Positions 34,112-46,279 of a stretch of DNA of 64,000 bases are shown piece by piece. The notes under the pieces were generated by a model, which was not told where the DNA came from, did not search any database, and worked only from the letters and a program-made list of their open reading frames with translations. The stretch covers positions 11,301,343 through 11,365,342 of the forward strand of contig ML677358.1 in the NCBI GenBank assembly GCA_007922305.1, given 5' to 3'. Positions within the stretch are counted from its first letter, which is position 1. Every line of letters begins with the position of its first letter. Both the position numbers and the translations under genes were made by a program. This stretch comes from Dermatemys mawii. Its lineage: Eukaryota > Chordata > Testudines > Dermatemydidae.

Positions 34112-36560
34112 TTAGTATGGGGAGCCCCAAAAAGAGTCATTCTGATACTGTGGGCACAATGACTTTTTTTATGACATGATAAAAGTGAATGGTGATGGTT
34201 TGACGTTGTCATATGGTCACTGTCAGGCCAGTGCACCAGGACTGTTTCGTGAGACTCAGCTGCTTCTCCCTTTGATGAAATGACATTGAGTCATGTGACT
34301 AAACACTTCATCTTGCGGGGTCCAGAGCACCCTGAGCTCTCTCCGACTTCAGTGGAAGTCAAAGGCACTGATCACACATTTGGCTCACCTTGCAGGATGG
34401 CGCCATTTGTGCCTATATCTGCAGTACAGTTTAAGAGCCATTCAAACCCCTTTTTGTGTCAAGTCCCTACTTACATGGAAAATAGAAAGTTCTAAAGGTT
34501 GATATTATGATCCCTTGACCTTTCTGTGGGAGCCTCTTTTGTATCAAGTTAAAGTTTGTGGGTCCATTGCGTTTGCTCTGAGGGTTTTTCTGTTGGGCTC
34601 CAGTGCATCAGTTGCTTGGAATGGTCTGCATGTGCCTCCTTTTGGCTGAAAGGCTTTCCAGTGCCCTGGCCACCTTCTTGTGAAGGCTCCCGTGAGAGTG
34701 AAATACAGCTGTGTGGCTATGGCACCGTGTGTGTCTTTGCTTTACAATTGAGTAATTGCAATCTGCCATGATTCTACTCCTACTACACTGATATCAAAGG
34801 GACAAAAAATCAGTGAGACACCAAAAGATCAAATGCAACATTTTCTTTAAAAGCCTGTGAATGTTCACTGCTAATATGACTGTGCTTTTTAGCCCTATTA
34901 AACCTGTGAAGGTGATACTTGTCTCTGTAATACGCATATGCATGTAAAGAAATATCTTTCAAGTGCTCAAAGGGAATGGGTTATAATTCACATGAGTTTT
35001 TTGTAGGGTGAAACACATTTAAGTAGACTGCTGAAAGCATAACTTTGCTTTTATCTTATTAAAAATATTATCAAAAAATAAACAGCCTAGCAACAAACTA
35101 ATTTTCAGTTTTCCACTATCTCCTAGGAACCCCTATAATTAGCTGTGTTTATCTGTGTGCAGTTACAGAAACCCTCCCTGGAGCTTTTTAATGTGCTCTG
35201 TTCCTTTTATCCTGGGTAGAAAGAGACTGTACTGAAGTTGACAGTGTTGTTGCAATGGCTGTCATTTGATAAATAGCATGGCATGAGGTTTCAGCACCCT
35301 AGCAAAACACCATATGATATGTTGTGAGTCAGGAAACACCAAATCATTGAAGGTTCTCAGTGGCAGATCTGCCTGTGGGTGTGCTGCCCTATACTTGGGG
35401 GGGGAAAGGCAGGGGAGCGGGAAAAAAAAAAGAAAATAAAATCACCCTTGATCCTGATACTGGCATAATATTCACAGCTGTTAAATTTAACAGAATAATT
35501 TTCTGGAAAAGCTGCTCCAGAACTGGACTATAATGCACGATCCAGCAGGTGTCTCCAAAGCTGCAACAGCTGGCTCTCAGAAGCCATAGAGAAGTAGCAA
35601 GGAACACTTCAAATGGGAACTGTTGCTGATAAAGCTACATTAGTGGCAGTTCTTACTTTATAATTTTTTCATCTACTTTAGCACATGCATAGTTGTACAA
35701 CCTGTAGATATGTCTGAAACCCTGATTTACATTATTTAGCAGTTTATGAAAGGAAAAGGTGAATATTTTTCTGAGTGTCAGACATTAATGTCCTTAGTTA
35801 ATGTCAGTCAATGAATGATGGTTATGGCATTTTGAAACACACCCATTGTGTTTCTTTCATATCCTTACTTTTTGTTTTAGGGTCGCTATTGATTTGTTAC
35901 ACACCCATCAGAGGTCATTTGGCTGCATAGTGAGCTTGTTTCTTGGAGTCAATAGATAACTGTTAAACACAAGAGGATATGAATGACACTTTTCATTATA
36001 AGGCGCTGTGCTGTTACTTCCAAGGCAACATTTCCTCCATTTGAAAGGATCTTCATATGGATTTTCTTTTGTCATGAAAACTACTTTGTGGAATTTGGTG
36101 GTGTATTACTCTGGATGACAGTGGAAATAACTTGCTGTCAGGCAACATTAATAATGTGCCACTGATCTCTGTGCTAGAAAATGTAACTACTGAACTATAT
36201 GCAGTATGAGTCTAAGGTTAAAACCAGGTAACTTATTACAAGCTGTTAGCCACCATTTGGTCTGCCTGTGTGTGTATATGTAAAATGGAAGTAGCAAAAG
36301 TCCCACAACCAAGTAGAAAGTGGTGTCAAGAAAGCCATACTTCATGGCTGTGCTGTCATCTTTGGTTTATATTTCACTAAAGCAGGTATTACATTTTAGA
36401 TCAACTTTTAATGATAATAGTATAGTAGTGTGCAAAGGAACTGGTAAGTGATGTTTCAGATATAGCTGGCTTAGTTATATATTTGGGAAAAAATCCCAGC
36501 TTCAATCATCCAAACTGTCTAGAAATGTCTCCAAATTAAACTGTTATAATGGGCTGGCTA

Positions 36561-36588
36561 GTTTGTGTGTGCACGTGTGTGTGTGTGT
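36561..36588. repeat. (GT)n microsatellite, interrupted
   Basis: GT runs interrupted by 'gcac' ('tgtgtgtgcacgtgtgtgtg'). Confidence 0.8.
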
Positions 36589-38461
36589 CTCTACATCATT
36601 TAGAAAGAATCCTAACTGCCCAGCTGTGTGTCATAGGCCTTGTACAAGAAACAGATAAAGGAGATTGAACTTTGATTCAGGTGCATCAGGAGCAGAAGGC
36701 TCTGAGTTCCTGTCCTGCTGTTGCCATGAAGTAATAAGTGTCTGACGTGCTGTCATTATGAAGTCTTTGGCATGCCCCAGAGTGACAGCTAGGAATTCCT
36801 AAGTGGCCACAGATTTGCTACACTATAATTTAGAAATAAACTAAAACAATGTACTTGAGCCTTTTGTTTTTTTTCTACACTCTTTTTGTTAGCAAAAAGG
36901 TGTATTATTCTAGGTAGCCCACTGAGAAACTCATGGATCCTTTACCATCACTTAATGCTACCCTCTCCAGATGAACACAGCAAGGAAGGGAAAGATATAT
37001 CAACACCCCACCTGCCATCTCTCTGTGTGCAGCCTCCCAGGGTACAGGGGATCAGATGGCACAGGGAGGTGTAATTTGTATCTCCCAGCAAGAGGTTGGA
37101 TTTAGTACAGCTCCTTCTGTTTATTTTACCAAGTGCTGAAAGGGCTCAGTCTGCTTCAAGGGCAAAGGGCCTAATCCTGCTTTAGTTGAAATTGATGGAA
37201 AATCTCCAATTGACTTCACTGGTGCAGGGTCAAGCCATTGCTGCCTGTAGAATTAACTTTTAATGTTTGGTTTCTCGTAGCGCCAACAGTGCTGTGCACT
37301 GTGCAGACACTAAAGAAGCTGTAGTCGTTGGCAAACGTCTCAGTACTGGGGTACCACATTGAAAGCCTGCCTTCAAGACACTGAACATGTTTGTAAAATC
37401 TTGAGTAAGACCCTAGTAAGTGGGTATGTGGGCAGAATGGAATTGAAGTGGAATGAAAATGTCTAATTATGTGTAAATCAAGTCCCTGCTGACGTGAATC
37501 TCTTCTCAAAAGCCTCACTCCTGGCCTCCACAGACAGTTTGAGTAGCTGAGCTCTGCACTTGGAAGTTTCTCTGGGACTGAGAGAGAGAGAGGGAGAATT
37601 CTACCATTTCTCTGCTGGGGATATATGCTGAAAATAACAACTTTTGGCAGGTGTTTCCATGATCACGCATGCTCTTCGAACAAATCTCCACAGTTTGTGT
37701 ATGGCCACTGGATATGGGATTTTGTTCTAAACCTTTTCTCCCCAGTGTGGATGCCGCTGATTTATGCTTTTGTCACCTGCTGTAGTGCACTCTCCTTGGG
37801 ATTATGCATCAGCATTCAGAAATGAAGGCTGGTGCAGAATGCCAAAACCCTCTTGTTAAGCAGGGTCTTTTGTTACAAGGGTATGACCCCATTATTTGCA
37901 CTGCCCACCTCTGGATTTCTGGGTGGAGTTTAAAGCCTGTGTTGGACCTTGAAATCTGTAAATGGGTCAGATGTACCTATCTGAGAGACCATTTCTCTTC
38001 TTTTGCCATACTGCTGCAGTTGACATTATTGGACACGTTCAGCCTGGAGTCCTTGCAGTAAGAGGGAGTTGCTCGCAGCATGTTCTCGATAAGGAAACCT
38101 GCCTTTTGTGGTCTGAAATAGTCTGAATTTGTTGACCTTCAAAGCTGCAAAGTTCTTGCTTTTACAGGAACGATTAGTGAGGGGGTGTGCCTTGAGGAGA
38201 AATATTTCAGAAGGGTAGGTATTATTGCTCATTTTGCCTTTCCTGCAAGGTCTGATTCAATTATTGACTTACACGATGCGTGGATGTTGCTGCTAGTTTG
38301 GCCTTTGTTTGGGAGTGTTTTTCATTAATTATCAAGAGTGACTGGGCTAGGTGCCCTTTCGCGTCTGCTCTTATGACTGTTCAAGCATATCGTGCATCAG
38401 GAAATGGGATATATTCAGGGAAATTCCAACTGTCATTGTCAAGAGGCTAATACACTTTTGT

Positions 38462-39330
38462 CAAGCGGGTGTCCTGCAGGAATTGGTTTTAGCCCTATGC
38501 GGTCTAACATTTTTATCAATGACCTGAAAGAAAAAAAATAAAATCCTCACTGCTAAAGTTTGTAGATGATACAAAAATTGAGGGAGGGGTAAACAACGAA
38601 AAGGACAAGTCATTGGTTCATACTTGTAGGATGTGGGGGTTATATCCTGGCAAGAAGTGACTCTGAAAAAGATTTGGGAGTTGTGGTGGATAATCAGCTG
38701 AATCTGAGCCCCTGGTGTGACACTGTGGCCAAAAGAGCTAATGTGAACTTAGGATGTATAAACACAGGAACCTCAAATAGAGAAGTAATTTTACCTCTAT
38801 ATTTGGCAGCAGTGCAACCACTGCTGGAATCCTGTGCCCAGTTCCGATGTCCGCAATTCAAGAAGGATGTTGATAAAATGGACAGAGTGCAGAGAAGAGC
38901 CATCAGAATGATTAAAGAAAACATGCCTTACAGTGACACTCAAAGAGCTGAATCACCTCCTCTTAACAAAGAGAAGGGTGAGGGGTGACTAGGTTAGTCT
39001 ATAAACATCTACATTTGAACAAATATTTATCCATGAGCTCTTTAATCTAGCAGAGAAGGGTGTAGTATGAGCCTGTGCCTGGAAGTTGAAGCTAGAGAAA
39101 TTCAGATTAGAAATAAAGGTACATTTTTAACAGTGAAATTAATTAACCACTAGAACAATTTACCAAGGGTTGTGATGAATTCTCCATCACTGACAATTTT
39201 TAAAACCAAGATTAGATGTTTTTCTAAAAGATGTGTTCTAGGAATTACTTAGGAGAAGTTCCCTGGCAATACAGGAGGTTAGTCTAGATGATCACAGTGA
39301 TCTCTTCTGACTGGGAATTTGAGTCTGTGA
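38462..39330 (+). mobile_element. CR1 LINE, 5'-truncated, relatively legible
   Basis: Enters ORF2 just before the catalytic motif: 'gtgtcctgcaggaattggtt' (usual V-LQ---V), then a frame reading IFINDLKE, a frameshift, and KFVDDTKI (FVDD form of the catalytic box at 38560-38571). The C-terminal ORF2 segment is open at 38674-38988. The 3' UTR runs to a tail 'gatgatcacagtgatctctt' followed by 'ctgactgggaatttgagtct'. It is interrupted by frameshifts and stops and is not functional. Confidence 0.88.
38674..38988 (+). pseudogene. CR1 ORF2 C-terminal remnant (reverse transcriptase thumb region)
   Basis: This 104-codon frame is the best preserved protein remnant in the window. It contains GVVVDNQLNLS, LGCINTGTS, REVILPLYLAAVQPLLESC, and VQRRAIRMI, which match the order of conserved blocks in the CR1 ORF2 C-terminal region. 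The methionine at its start is incidental; the frame should be read as a fragment of a longer ORF2. The end is a frameshift, after which 'EKGEG' departs from the family. It is a dead transposon fragment, not a host gene. Confidence 0.85.
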
Positions 39331-39368
39331 AACCACTGGAGATATTCACTGTCAAATAACCACCCACA

Positions 39369-39708
39369 CAGAAGTAAGGATGGCATGGTATGGAATTGCA
39401 ATCCTTACTTCTGCACTGCTGCCTGCAAAGCTGGGCCCTCAGTCAGCAGCCGCCATTCTCCGGCCCCGGCTCTGAAGGCAGCAGTGCAGAAGTACGGACG
39501 GCTTGGTATGGTATTGCCACTCTTACTTCTGAGTTGCTGCTGGCAGGGTGCTGCCTTCAGAGCTGGACACCCATCCAACAGCCGCCATCTCCGGCCATCC
39601 AGCTGTGAAATCAGCGCAGACGTAATGGTGGAAATAACTGTGACCCCCCTAAAATAACTCCCATTGCAACTTCCTTTTGGGTCAGGGCCTCCAGTTTGAA
39701 TAACGCTG
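39369..39708 (-). mobile_element. hAT-like element with palindromic body, one end clear
   Basis: The right end on the plus strand reads 'ccagtttgaataacgctg', the reverse complement of a hAT start of 'cagcgtt(c/a)tcaaa' type. The body contains an imperfect inverted repeat: 'gtaaggatggcatggtatgg' (from 39374) against 'tggtattgccactcttactt' (39510-39529), and 'cttctgcactgctgcctgca' against 'tgaaggcagcagtgcagaag'. The left end and duplication are unclear. The overlapping plus-strand frames at 39385-39657 are composition by-products. Confidence 0.6.
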
Positions 39709-39731
39709 CTCTCCCCATGAAATCTGTATAG

Positions 39732-40107
39732 CAGCAGTTCTCTAACAGTGGGTCAAGACCCCAGAGTGGATTGCGATCCTGTTTTAATGGGATCACCAGA
39801 GCCAGCATTAGACTTGCTGGGGATTTGTTGCCCAGAACTGGAGCCAAAGCTGAAGCCTCAGTGCTTCAGCCCTGAGTGGTGGGGCTCAGGTTCCTGCCTC
39901 CACCTGTCCAGGGCTGAAGTCCTCAAGTTTCAGTTTCACTCGCACCCCCGCCAAGGGAGTCAGAAGTTCTCTGGCAATACAGAGGTTAGACTAGATGATC
40001 AATCTTCGGCTTTGGCCCCCTGCCCAGGGCAGAGGAGCTCAGTCTTTGTTCCCCCTTCCTGGGATCATGTAGTAATTTTTGTTGCCATGAAGTTTGAGAA
40101 ACCCCAG
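39732..40107. mobile_element. hAT-like element with CR1 patch
   Basis: It starts 'cagcagttctctaacagtgg' then 'gtcaagaccccagag', and ends 'gaagtttgagaaaccccag', an imperfect inverted-repeat pair of the 'cagggg-ttctcaaac' hAT type. Flanking 8-mers do not match, so the ends may be off by a few bases. Positions 39961-40001 are a CR1 3'-tail sequence closely matching 39249-39289. The 120-codon frame at 39748-40110 is not a recognised protein. Confidence 0.65.
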
Positions 40108-42663
40108 TAAGACCAGCTTCCACAGTGTGAGACCAGATTTCACAGTCCATGATGTGTTTTTCATGGCTTTGAATTCGGTAGGGACCTACTCATAGCAGGT
40201 GACAGGGAACAAGATCCAAAGGTGCCTTTGTGCTTCTACAGCCCCTGGGCCACCTTGTGCCAAATCAGTGAGGAGCCTGAAGGTTGCTCTAGCATACGTT
40301 GGCTACCAACAGGCCATTATGGCAGCCAGAATTCTATGATGTGTGCAAGAGTATCTTTCTTTAGCTGTGCTCTCTGGCACCAACAGGTAGGGATGGGGTG
40401 ACAGAATAATTATTTCAGTAGCTCTGATTCTGAGCCAAACTTTCCTGGGTCCAGGTGTGTTCATGTTAGAGGTATTCAACTTTCTGCCAATCTGTAGATA
40501 ATGAGTAGAAATAAAAAACTTGAGTGAGGCGTCACCATGGAGACCCAAACTCTCACTCACCATGGAGGCCTGGCCAAAGTGCAGTCTCTAATGTTATGTG
40601 TGATGACCAGAATATAAAATCAGACATATAAAAAAAAAGAATTTTAACACTCCAAACAGGCTATACGTGATCTGTAATGGAACAGATATACTTTTCAAAT
40701 GAATAGTGATGCAAGAGTTCTGTTAGTTTGCTGTCATATGGCACTCTGAATATTGAGAGAGAGCTGCAATGATTTTTTAAATAAATAAAATTTTTACAGC
40801 AAGGCACAACTCAGAACCCCTGGGATCAACAAATAAAACCAGAAGGCCCCATAAAGATGTCTTTATTTTGAAAGGATTTCAGATAATTGGCAGCATTTTA
40901 AACATATGTTTGTAAAGAAGAGAATGAATACTCAAATTGTGATCTGCTTGCACATAATCTCACTCTCTGGTGGTAGGAATTGCTCCGAGAGAGATGTCTG
41001 TCAATCAAGGGTTGAAATCTGCTAATCTCACCTCCTCCTCCTCCTCCCCTCCCCTTCCCCTGTTTCCCCTGCCCTGTGAGGCCTTCATTCTGAATGATGA
41101 AAGGACTGAGAAAGTGACACTAAATGCACTGTATGGGGATTTTTTCTTAAGTGAGTGATAAGAATCCAACTAAAGATGGATGTAACTTGTATAACATGGA
41201 AATTGATTTGCATCATCTTCTGGAAGGTTTTGATGACCTGAAGTTTACAAAAGCTCTAGCACAGGATTGAGAGAGAGTAGTATTTATGCTTAAGTCCATC
41301 CACAAACATCAAGAGTCCTTTGGTGCATAATGGAGAAGAGTGAACTCACAGAAGTCAATGGAGGGTGGATTCTCTACTAAGATACCTATTGGTTTGGGGA
41401 AAATGGTGGTAGTTGATAACCAGCCACTTTCTACCATGAAGGATTTTAGTTTTGGGAGCCTAACAAGAATGCCAGAGCCACAGTACTAGCCTTCGGCAAC
41501 TCCTTATTTTCAGACATCATCATCTGTGATGCACGTGTGCACAAGGTTGCCTGAAAGCGGTGGTACTGCTAAGTCACCTAATTCACTCAACGTATGCTAT
41601 TTTGCTAAAAATCATGGGATTAAAAGTATTGAATAAATATGTAATACTATTTGAGAAGTGCCAAAAAAGAGAGAGGAAAGCTCCCCTCCCCCCATGAACT
41701 TCTGTAAACTTTTCTTACATGCTCTCAGTCATATCTGCTGAGTTAACCTAGGCTTTAGGAACAAAGAGCAAATGTATTTAATTCCAGAGAAAAATGAGAA
41801 AAATCTTCTGTTCTAATAAACAGATGCTTCTTTTTTCTGCGCGTGAAGCTCATCTCACAAGGCAAAAGAAATGCTTTGGTATTCTAATCAAAGTTTTTTT
41901 GAAAAAGGAACATAAGTAGCAATATCATATCTCAAAAGAGCCTAACTCTAGGAAAAACATTTTTTTCATCCAGGTTAAGTTAGAGAATTTTTGCAAACCT
42001 GTTAGGACATTGTATCAATGTGAAATGCTTTTCCAGATTCAAAATCAAGATACAAAGATATATTTTCCTCATGATAACAAAATAAAGGCAGATTCTCCTT
42101 TTATTTAGAGGTCATTGAGAATTGCTTTTAAAAATTAATACACTGATCAGCAAATTCCCCACTTGTAGTCCACAGTCTGAAAGTCCTATTGGATCTTTTT
42201 AATTAGATTTCAGTGCAGCATCTGTAGCACCAGTAAATTCAAATAATTAAGCTTCATGATTTCTTGTGTGTTATAAATGTCACTAAAATTGCTGTTGCAG
42301 AACAGATAATTTCTTTTTGTAATTGGAATTTCTGTCATGAATTGTTTCCTCACTTATAGCTATTAGAACTTCCAAATAATTTTATATAATTGGACCCAAT
42401 TGAATTATTTTTTCTATAGGTTTGCATGTTTGATATTTTGCTTTGATAGATATAGGCTCTTGCTCGCTCTTTGGCTTTTAATTCATCTCTTAGATTATAT
42501 ATGGCCCTACCTACAATATACTGTTTTCCTGGTAATTTCCCATTCTTGCTATTCTTAAGACAGCTCCCCACTATTATCGGTGGTGGTGGTATTTGTGCAC
42601 ACCAGGTGTAAACAGGCCTGGATTAAGGCACAGACATTATAGGCCTGTGCCTAAGGCACTGGT
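40108..42663. other. No gene recognised
   Basis: About 2.5 kb of mainly AT-rich DNA. A short pyrimidine run ('ctcctcctcctcctcccctc') lies at 41031-41050. Around 42613-42655, 'caggcctggattaaggcaca' and 'gcctgtgcctaaggc' look like the left end of another hAT family, but no partner end was found. Confidence 0.45.
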
Positions 42664-42830
42664 TCCTGAAGTTGTGTGGTGACGTTAGAATCTCAGCTTT
42701 CATTTTTTTAAAAGTAAATTTCTAGCCTTCATAATCATGAAGAAAAGTTTGAAAATGTGGATCACTGATGTAGTCATGTCACCTGATTCTGTAGAGAACC
42801 TCAAACAATGGTTCTGAGGAGTGTGAACTG
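42664..42830 (+). repeat. Dispersed repeat, first part (second part at 43500)
   Basis: 'agaatctcagctttcatttt' plus 'agaaaagtttgaaaatgtgg' matches the copy at 62838-62930 ('agaatctttttttt', 'gggaaagtttgaaaatgtga'). The second part of the repeat is displaced to about 43500-43621. Family name unknown to me. Confidence 0.55.
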
Positions 42831-43075
42831 CGCTGTGTGTCTCAGTGGGGGTTACATGTGGGACCGCTCCCTTGGGAGCCAGCTAACTCCATCCCAGCAG
42901 TGACAGGCTAAGAAGAGCACAGCCATTCTTGCCCATCAACTCAAGATGCATCTACTGGAAGACCCAGTTGTTTTTCACCCCTGTTCCAGGGAGGAGAGGG
43001 GATCTCTTCTGCTGCTTCTAATGCCCCCAGGTGGGACGGCTGCCATTCCAGCTGGGGTCAGGAGCCAGGGCTGGC

Positions 43076-43336
43076 CTTACCATGAGACGAACTGAGGCAG
43101 CCGCTTCAGGTGCCAGACTGGGGTTGAGGAAGGCATCACTAGGATCCAGAGTGTAGAAATTGTATCTGCTTCTGGTGCCTGTGTATCCTCTCTGCTCTAG
43201 ATGTACAGAGATGAAGTGCTGTGCTGAAGAATGGAGGGCACAAGAGACCTTACAAAGTTTTGGCCCAAGTGAGGGAGCATGGAGATGTCATTTGAGCTCC
43301 CCGCCTCAGGTGTCAAAATGTTGTGGGCCAGCCCTG
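43076..43336. mobile_element. Non-autonomous hAT transposon, 261 bp
   Basis: Ends 'cagggctggcc' and 'ggccagccctg' are perfect 11-bp inverted repeats. Flanks 'tcaggagc' (43068-43075) and 'acaggacc' (43337-43344) match at 6 of 8 positions, compatible with a mutated duplication. The interior reads 'gaactgaggcagccgcttca' and has no transposase. Confidence 0.8.
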
Positions 43337-43499
43337 ACAGGACCACAGTGCAGGGATGAGGCGCACAGATCCTGGTGTGCCTCGGGACCTAGATTGTCCA
43401 AATCTGACCCTCAGTGCCAGGTCCAGGTAAGTCATGTAGGCCTACTCTGAGTAGAAGTACAGTGGTTAAAATGGAGCCCTCTCCACCCTAGCACACCCA

Positions 43500-43621
43500 G
43501 CATTGCTATTGCTGAAGGAGCTGCACCAAAGGTAGCAAGAGTGGGAAATGATGGGGGGATCATGTGACTTAAGATCATCTGATGTTGTGAGAAACTGACT
43601 CGTGATTTTTGAATGCTTGGG
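43500..43621 (+). repeat. Dispersed repeat, second part
   Basis: 'gactcgtgatttttgaatgc' followed by 'ttggggtcag' corresponds to 'gattcctgctttttgaatgc' followed by 'ctgggattgtc' in the copy near 63003-63035. It ends exactly where the next hAT element's target-site duplication begins. Confidence 0.55.
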
Positions 43622-43629
43622 GTCAGTGG

Positions 43630-44207
43630 CTAAGTTCCCTATAAGCTGCACGGCTGTGCAGCAGCCTTCTTAGTGTCATGCGGGAACTCAGGAAACCTGC
43701 CTGGGGACCTGCTGTGGCCAGAGGAGAGGTGCTTCTCCCCCACAGCTCCAGTCTAGACTACCCCCCACAACCTGCTGCAGCTGGGATGGCTCAGACTTAC
43801 TACAGCTGGGGTGCCCCTCCCGCGGTCCCAACTCTGCCGTGACTGGGGCACCCCCACCAGGCCCGCAGCTCCCGCAGTGGAGAGAGGCGGCTCTTCCTGC
43901 CAGCTCCAGGTGCTACTGCAGGGAGAGAGAACTGGGGGGAGTCCTCTCTCCCTGTCATAGCCCTGGAGCACCCTCCTGCACCCCAAATCCCTCATCCCCA
44001 GCCGCATTCCAGAGCCCATGCCCCCAGCCGGAGCCCTCAAACCCCTGCACCCCAACCGTTGGCCCTAGCCCTGAGCCCACTCCTACACTCTGAACCCCTT
44101 GGCCCCACTCCCACCACATGAATTTTGTTGTGTCCCACATCACCCCCATATTCACGCACATAACAAAATTCGTTCTGCACGTGGGTGAGAAAAGACCGTG
44201 AACACTG
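43630..44207. mobile_element. Non-autonomous hAT transposon, 578 bp
   Basis: It starts 'ctaagttccctataagctgc' and ends 'aaagaccgtgaacactg'. Flanks 'gtcagtgg' (43622-43629) and 'gtcagcag' (44208-44215) match at 6 of 8. The interior has 'cggctgtgcagcag' near the left, a C-rich tract of 'gagccc' and 'caccccaa'-like units at 43960-44110, and 'acgcacataacaaaattcgt' then 'tctgcacgtggg' near the right. The short element at 22290-22434 shares the end type. Frames of 84-104 codons over the C-rich tract are Pro/Ser-rich artefacts. Confidence 0.75.
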
Positions 44208-44371
44208 GTCAGCAGTAATGAAATGATCCTCAGGGAAGCGTGTGGAAAGTGCAGAGGATATTTGGAAGGTAACTGAGATTATAGTCAAAATGTTGAGGTT
44301 TGTGGAAAAGGATTTTTTTTTTAATGTTTTGGTTAAAATGTGAATGAACATTTTGGTACGTGAGATACAAA

Positions 44372-44460
44372 GGCTAAGAGCCTCATTCTCATTTACACTA
44401 AAGCCCTTTCACACTACTCTCACAATATAAAGGTGCTTTAAAGTGGCCAAAGTAATGCAA
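44372..44460 (+). repeat. MITE-like repeat ('ctcatttacactaa' type)
   Basis: 'cctcattctcatttacacta', 'aagccctttcacactactct', 'aaaggtgctttaaagtgg' parallels the better preserved inverted-repeat copy at 53626-53719 ('aaaggggcgttaaagtgggg'). The right terminus is degraded. Confidence 0.5.
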
Positions 44461-46049
44461 ATATAATGTACACCCTCTCTAAAACCCCGTGTACACTACC
44501 AGAGCAGTCAGAAGGGCTACAGTATAGATTAGAATTAGACCATCGACGGTTATGTTCTTATTATTCAAATGTGGAATCTTTGAGCCATTTGCTAATTAAG
44601 TATGTTCTGACCCTATTGCAGGTTAATTTGCCCATTGTTAAAACCTTGCCTTGTTTGCACGTATGTTCTTCATGCTACTACAATTACCACTTTTCCCTTC
44701 AGAAATAAAATCGTTGCATTTGCATCTTATCCGTGACATGGGCGTAATGGAAGCTTTCAGTGATGCCTGAAAGATGTATTAGGTGTATCAAAAGTTTATT
44801 GACAAATTCCTGGTTGTAATGAAAAATCAAGTTGTGCTTAATGCATGCCAGACAGCTTAGTCCTAAAAGGAAATGGAACATGAGCAGTAACTCACATAAA
44901 CATGTGGATGTGACCCATGTTTGAGACTTACTACTGAAATGTTCAAAGCTTAGCTTCACCGTGGCTGAGGAAGACTATAAGAGAAAGTGTCTGTCTGATC
45001 TAGGGCTAGTTTTACACTGGCCTTTACACAGATTGATTTAAACTTAGCATCATGATGGTCTAGTTCTAAGACGTGAGCAGAAGGGGGTGGCCTTAGTACT
45101 GCCAGCCTATCATGCCTGCATTTGTAATGCAGACCAGTAAATAGGGCAGTATAGTGGGAAGTTGGATATTGGGGAATAAGGCTAGTTAGATGCTTTCCAT
45201 CCAGACTAATAACATTACAGTCAGTATCACTGGAACAGTCCCAGCAGGCTTCTTTTATAGCACTAGTATCTTTCAATGACTAATCTGCTATAAATATTAG
45301 CCAAAACACTATTACTGGAATCTGAGCGGAATCAGAGAGTATTCATGGTTTTCCATCTGTAATATTCAGCAATCTATTAGCCGTTTCTAAACAGGTGATT
45401 AGGTGTCTTTCATGAAGCTGCCTCATGGTCACTTAATTCTGTATTTGTTTCTCAGTACATCACTTGTGATTTATTCTGCAGATGGGACTTGCAGAAAATT
45501 GTTGTGTGTTAGGATGTATTTGAGCAATTTGAGTATTTAATTGTGAGGGTTTTCTTGTTTTGTTTTTGCATTGAAAATCAGTTCTCATTTTTTTTAAAAA
45601 ATAGAGCACTTGGAAAATACAAACTGGATTCCTCCTCTAGCCTTTTTTCATCTATTGAATGTTTTACAAGGTTTTTCTATTTGTCTAAATATGAATAACC
45701 TGAATATGACCCCTCTGTTCTCAACTTGAATAGTCACGTATAGGTACTGAATATTGAACCCATTTTGTACTCAAGTACCAGATCAGAGTCCAGCATCAAA
45801 TTTGAGCTGAATATTAATTAATAAGCCATTTTGCATCCTGGGAAAACTACAGAGGTCTTGAGCCTTGCAGGCCTGATTTAAATACTGAGATTGGGACTCT
45901 GTTTTGCTGCACAAACACATAGCAAGAGATGGTTCCTGATTATGGTCCTGAACAAGTGGCCAGAGAAGTTACTGGGATTCTTCTGTTGATTTCCAGGGCT
46001 GTTGGATCAGGATGTGGGTAGTGTGTATATTATACACCGCCCCACACAG
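44461..46049. other. No gene recognised
   Basis: AT-rich DNA without supported features. The 106-codon minus-strand frame at 44956-45276 has no recognised domain. Confidence 0.45.
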
Positions 46050-46069
46050 ATGTTACTGGCTCAAAGCCC

Positions 46070-46165
46070 ATAAGCAGGGGCTGTGTTTTGCTATATGTTT
46101 GTATAGTACTCAGCACAAGGTGCTCACAATCTCAGTTGCAGCGTATCAGTGCTTCTGCAATATAT
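46070..46165 (+). mobile_element. SINE/L2-type 3' tail, degraded
   Basis: 'taagcaggggctgtgttttg', 'ctatatgtttgtatagtact', 'cagcacaaggtgc' follows the tail module seen at 60728-60830 ('tctgtacagcacctagtaca'). Confidence 0.55.
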
Positions 46166-46279
46166 AAAAACAAATTTTGTTTTAAATCCCAGCACAACCC
46201 GAGGCTGTGGGCTACCCTAGAAATCTTATATTAGCTGCTTCAAACTTTCTTCTTTTTCCTTAAGAAACTGTTTGACCTT

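Larger units (their letters stand above)
29113..38461. other. Long gene-poor stretch, no gene recognised
   Basis: About 9.3 kb of AT-rich DNA with few recognisable repeats: a tandem duplication at 30332-30403, a C/T-rich tract at 32490-32635, and microsatellites at 34042-34111 and 36561-36588. All open frames are 104 codons or shorter and lack domains or splice context. The low transposon density compared with flanking regions could mean either older repeats beyond recognition or a conserved intronic/regulatory stretch; the sequence alone does not say which. Confidence 0.45.

Noticed and set aside
38674..38988. 104-codon frame with reverse-transcriptase-like blocks as a host gene
   Set aside because: It matches the CR1 ORF2 C-terminal order and lies inside a decayed CR1, so it is a transposon remnant.
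43160..43450. 96-codon frame ending near a good 'ccag|gtaagt' donor at 43427
   Set aside because: Most of it is hAT sequence (43076-43336) and no acceptor or domain supports an exon.
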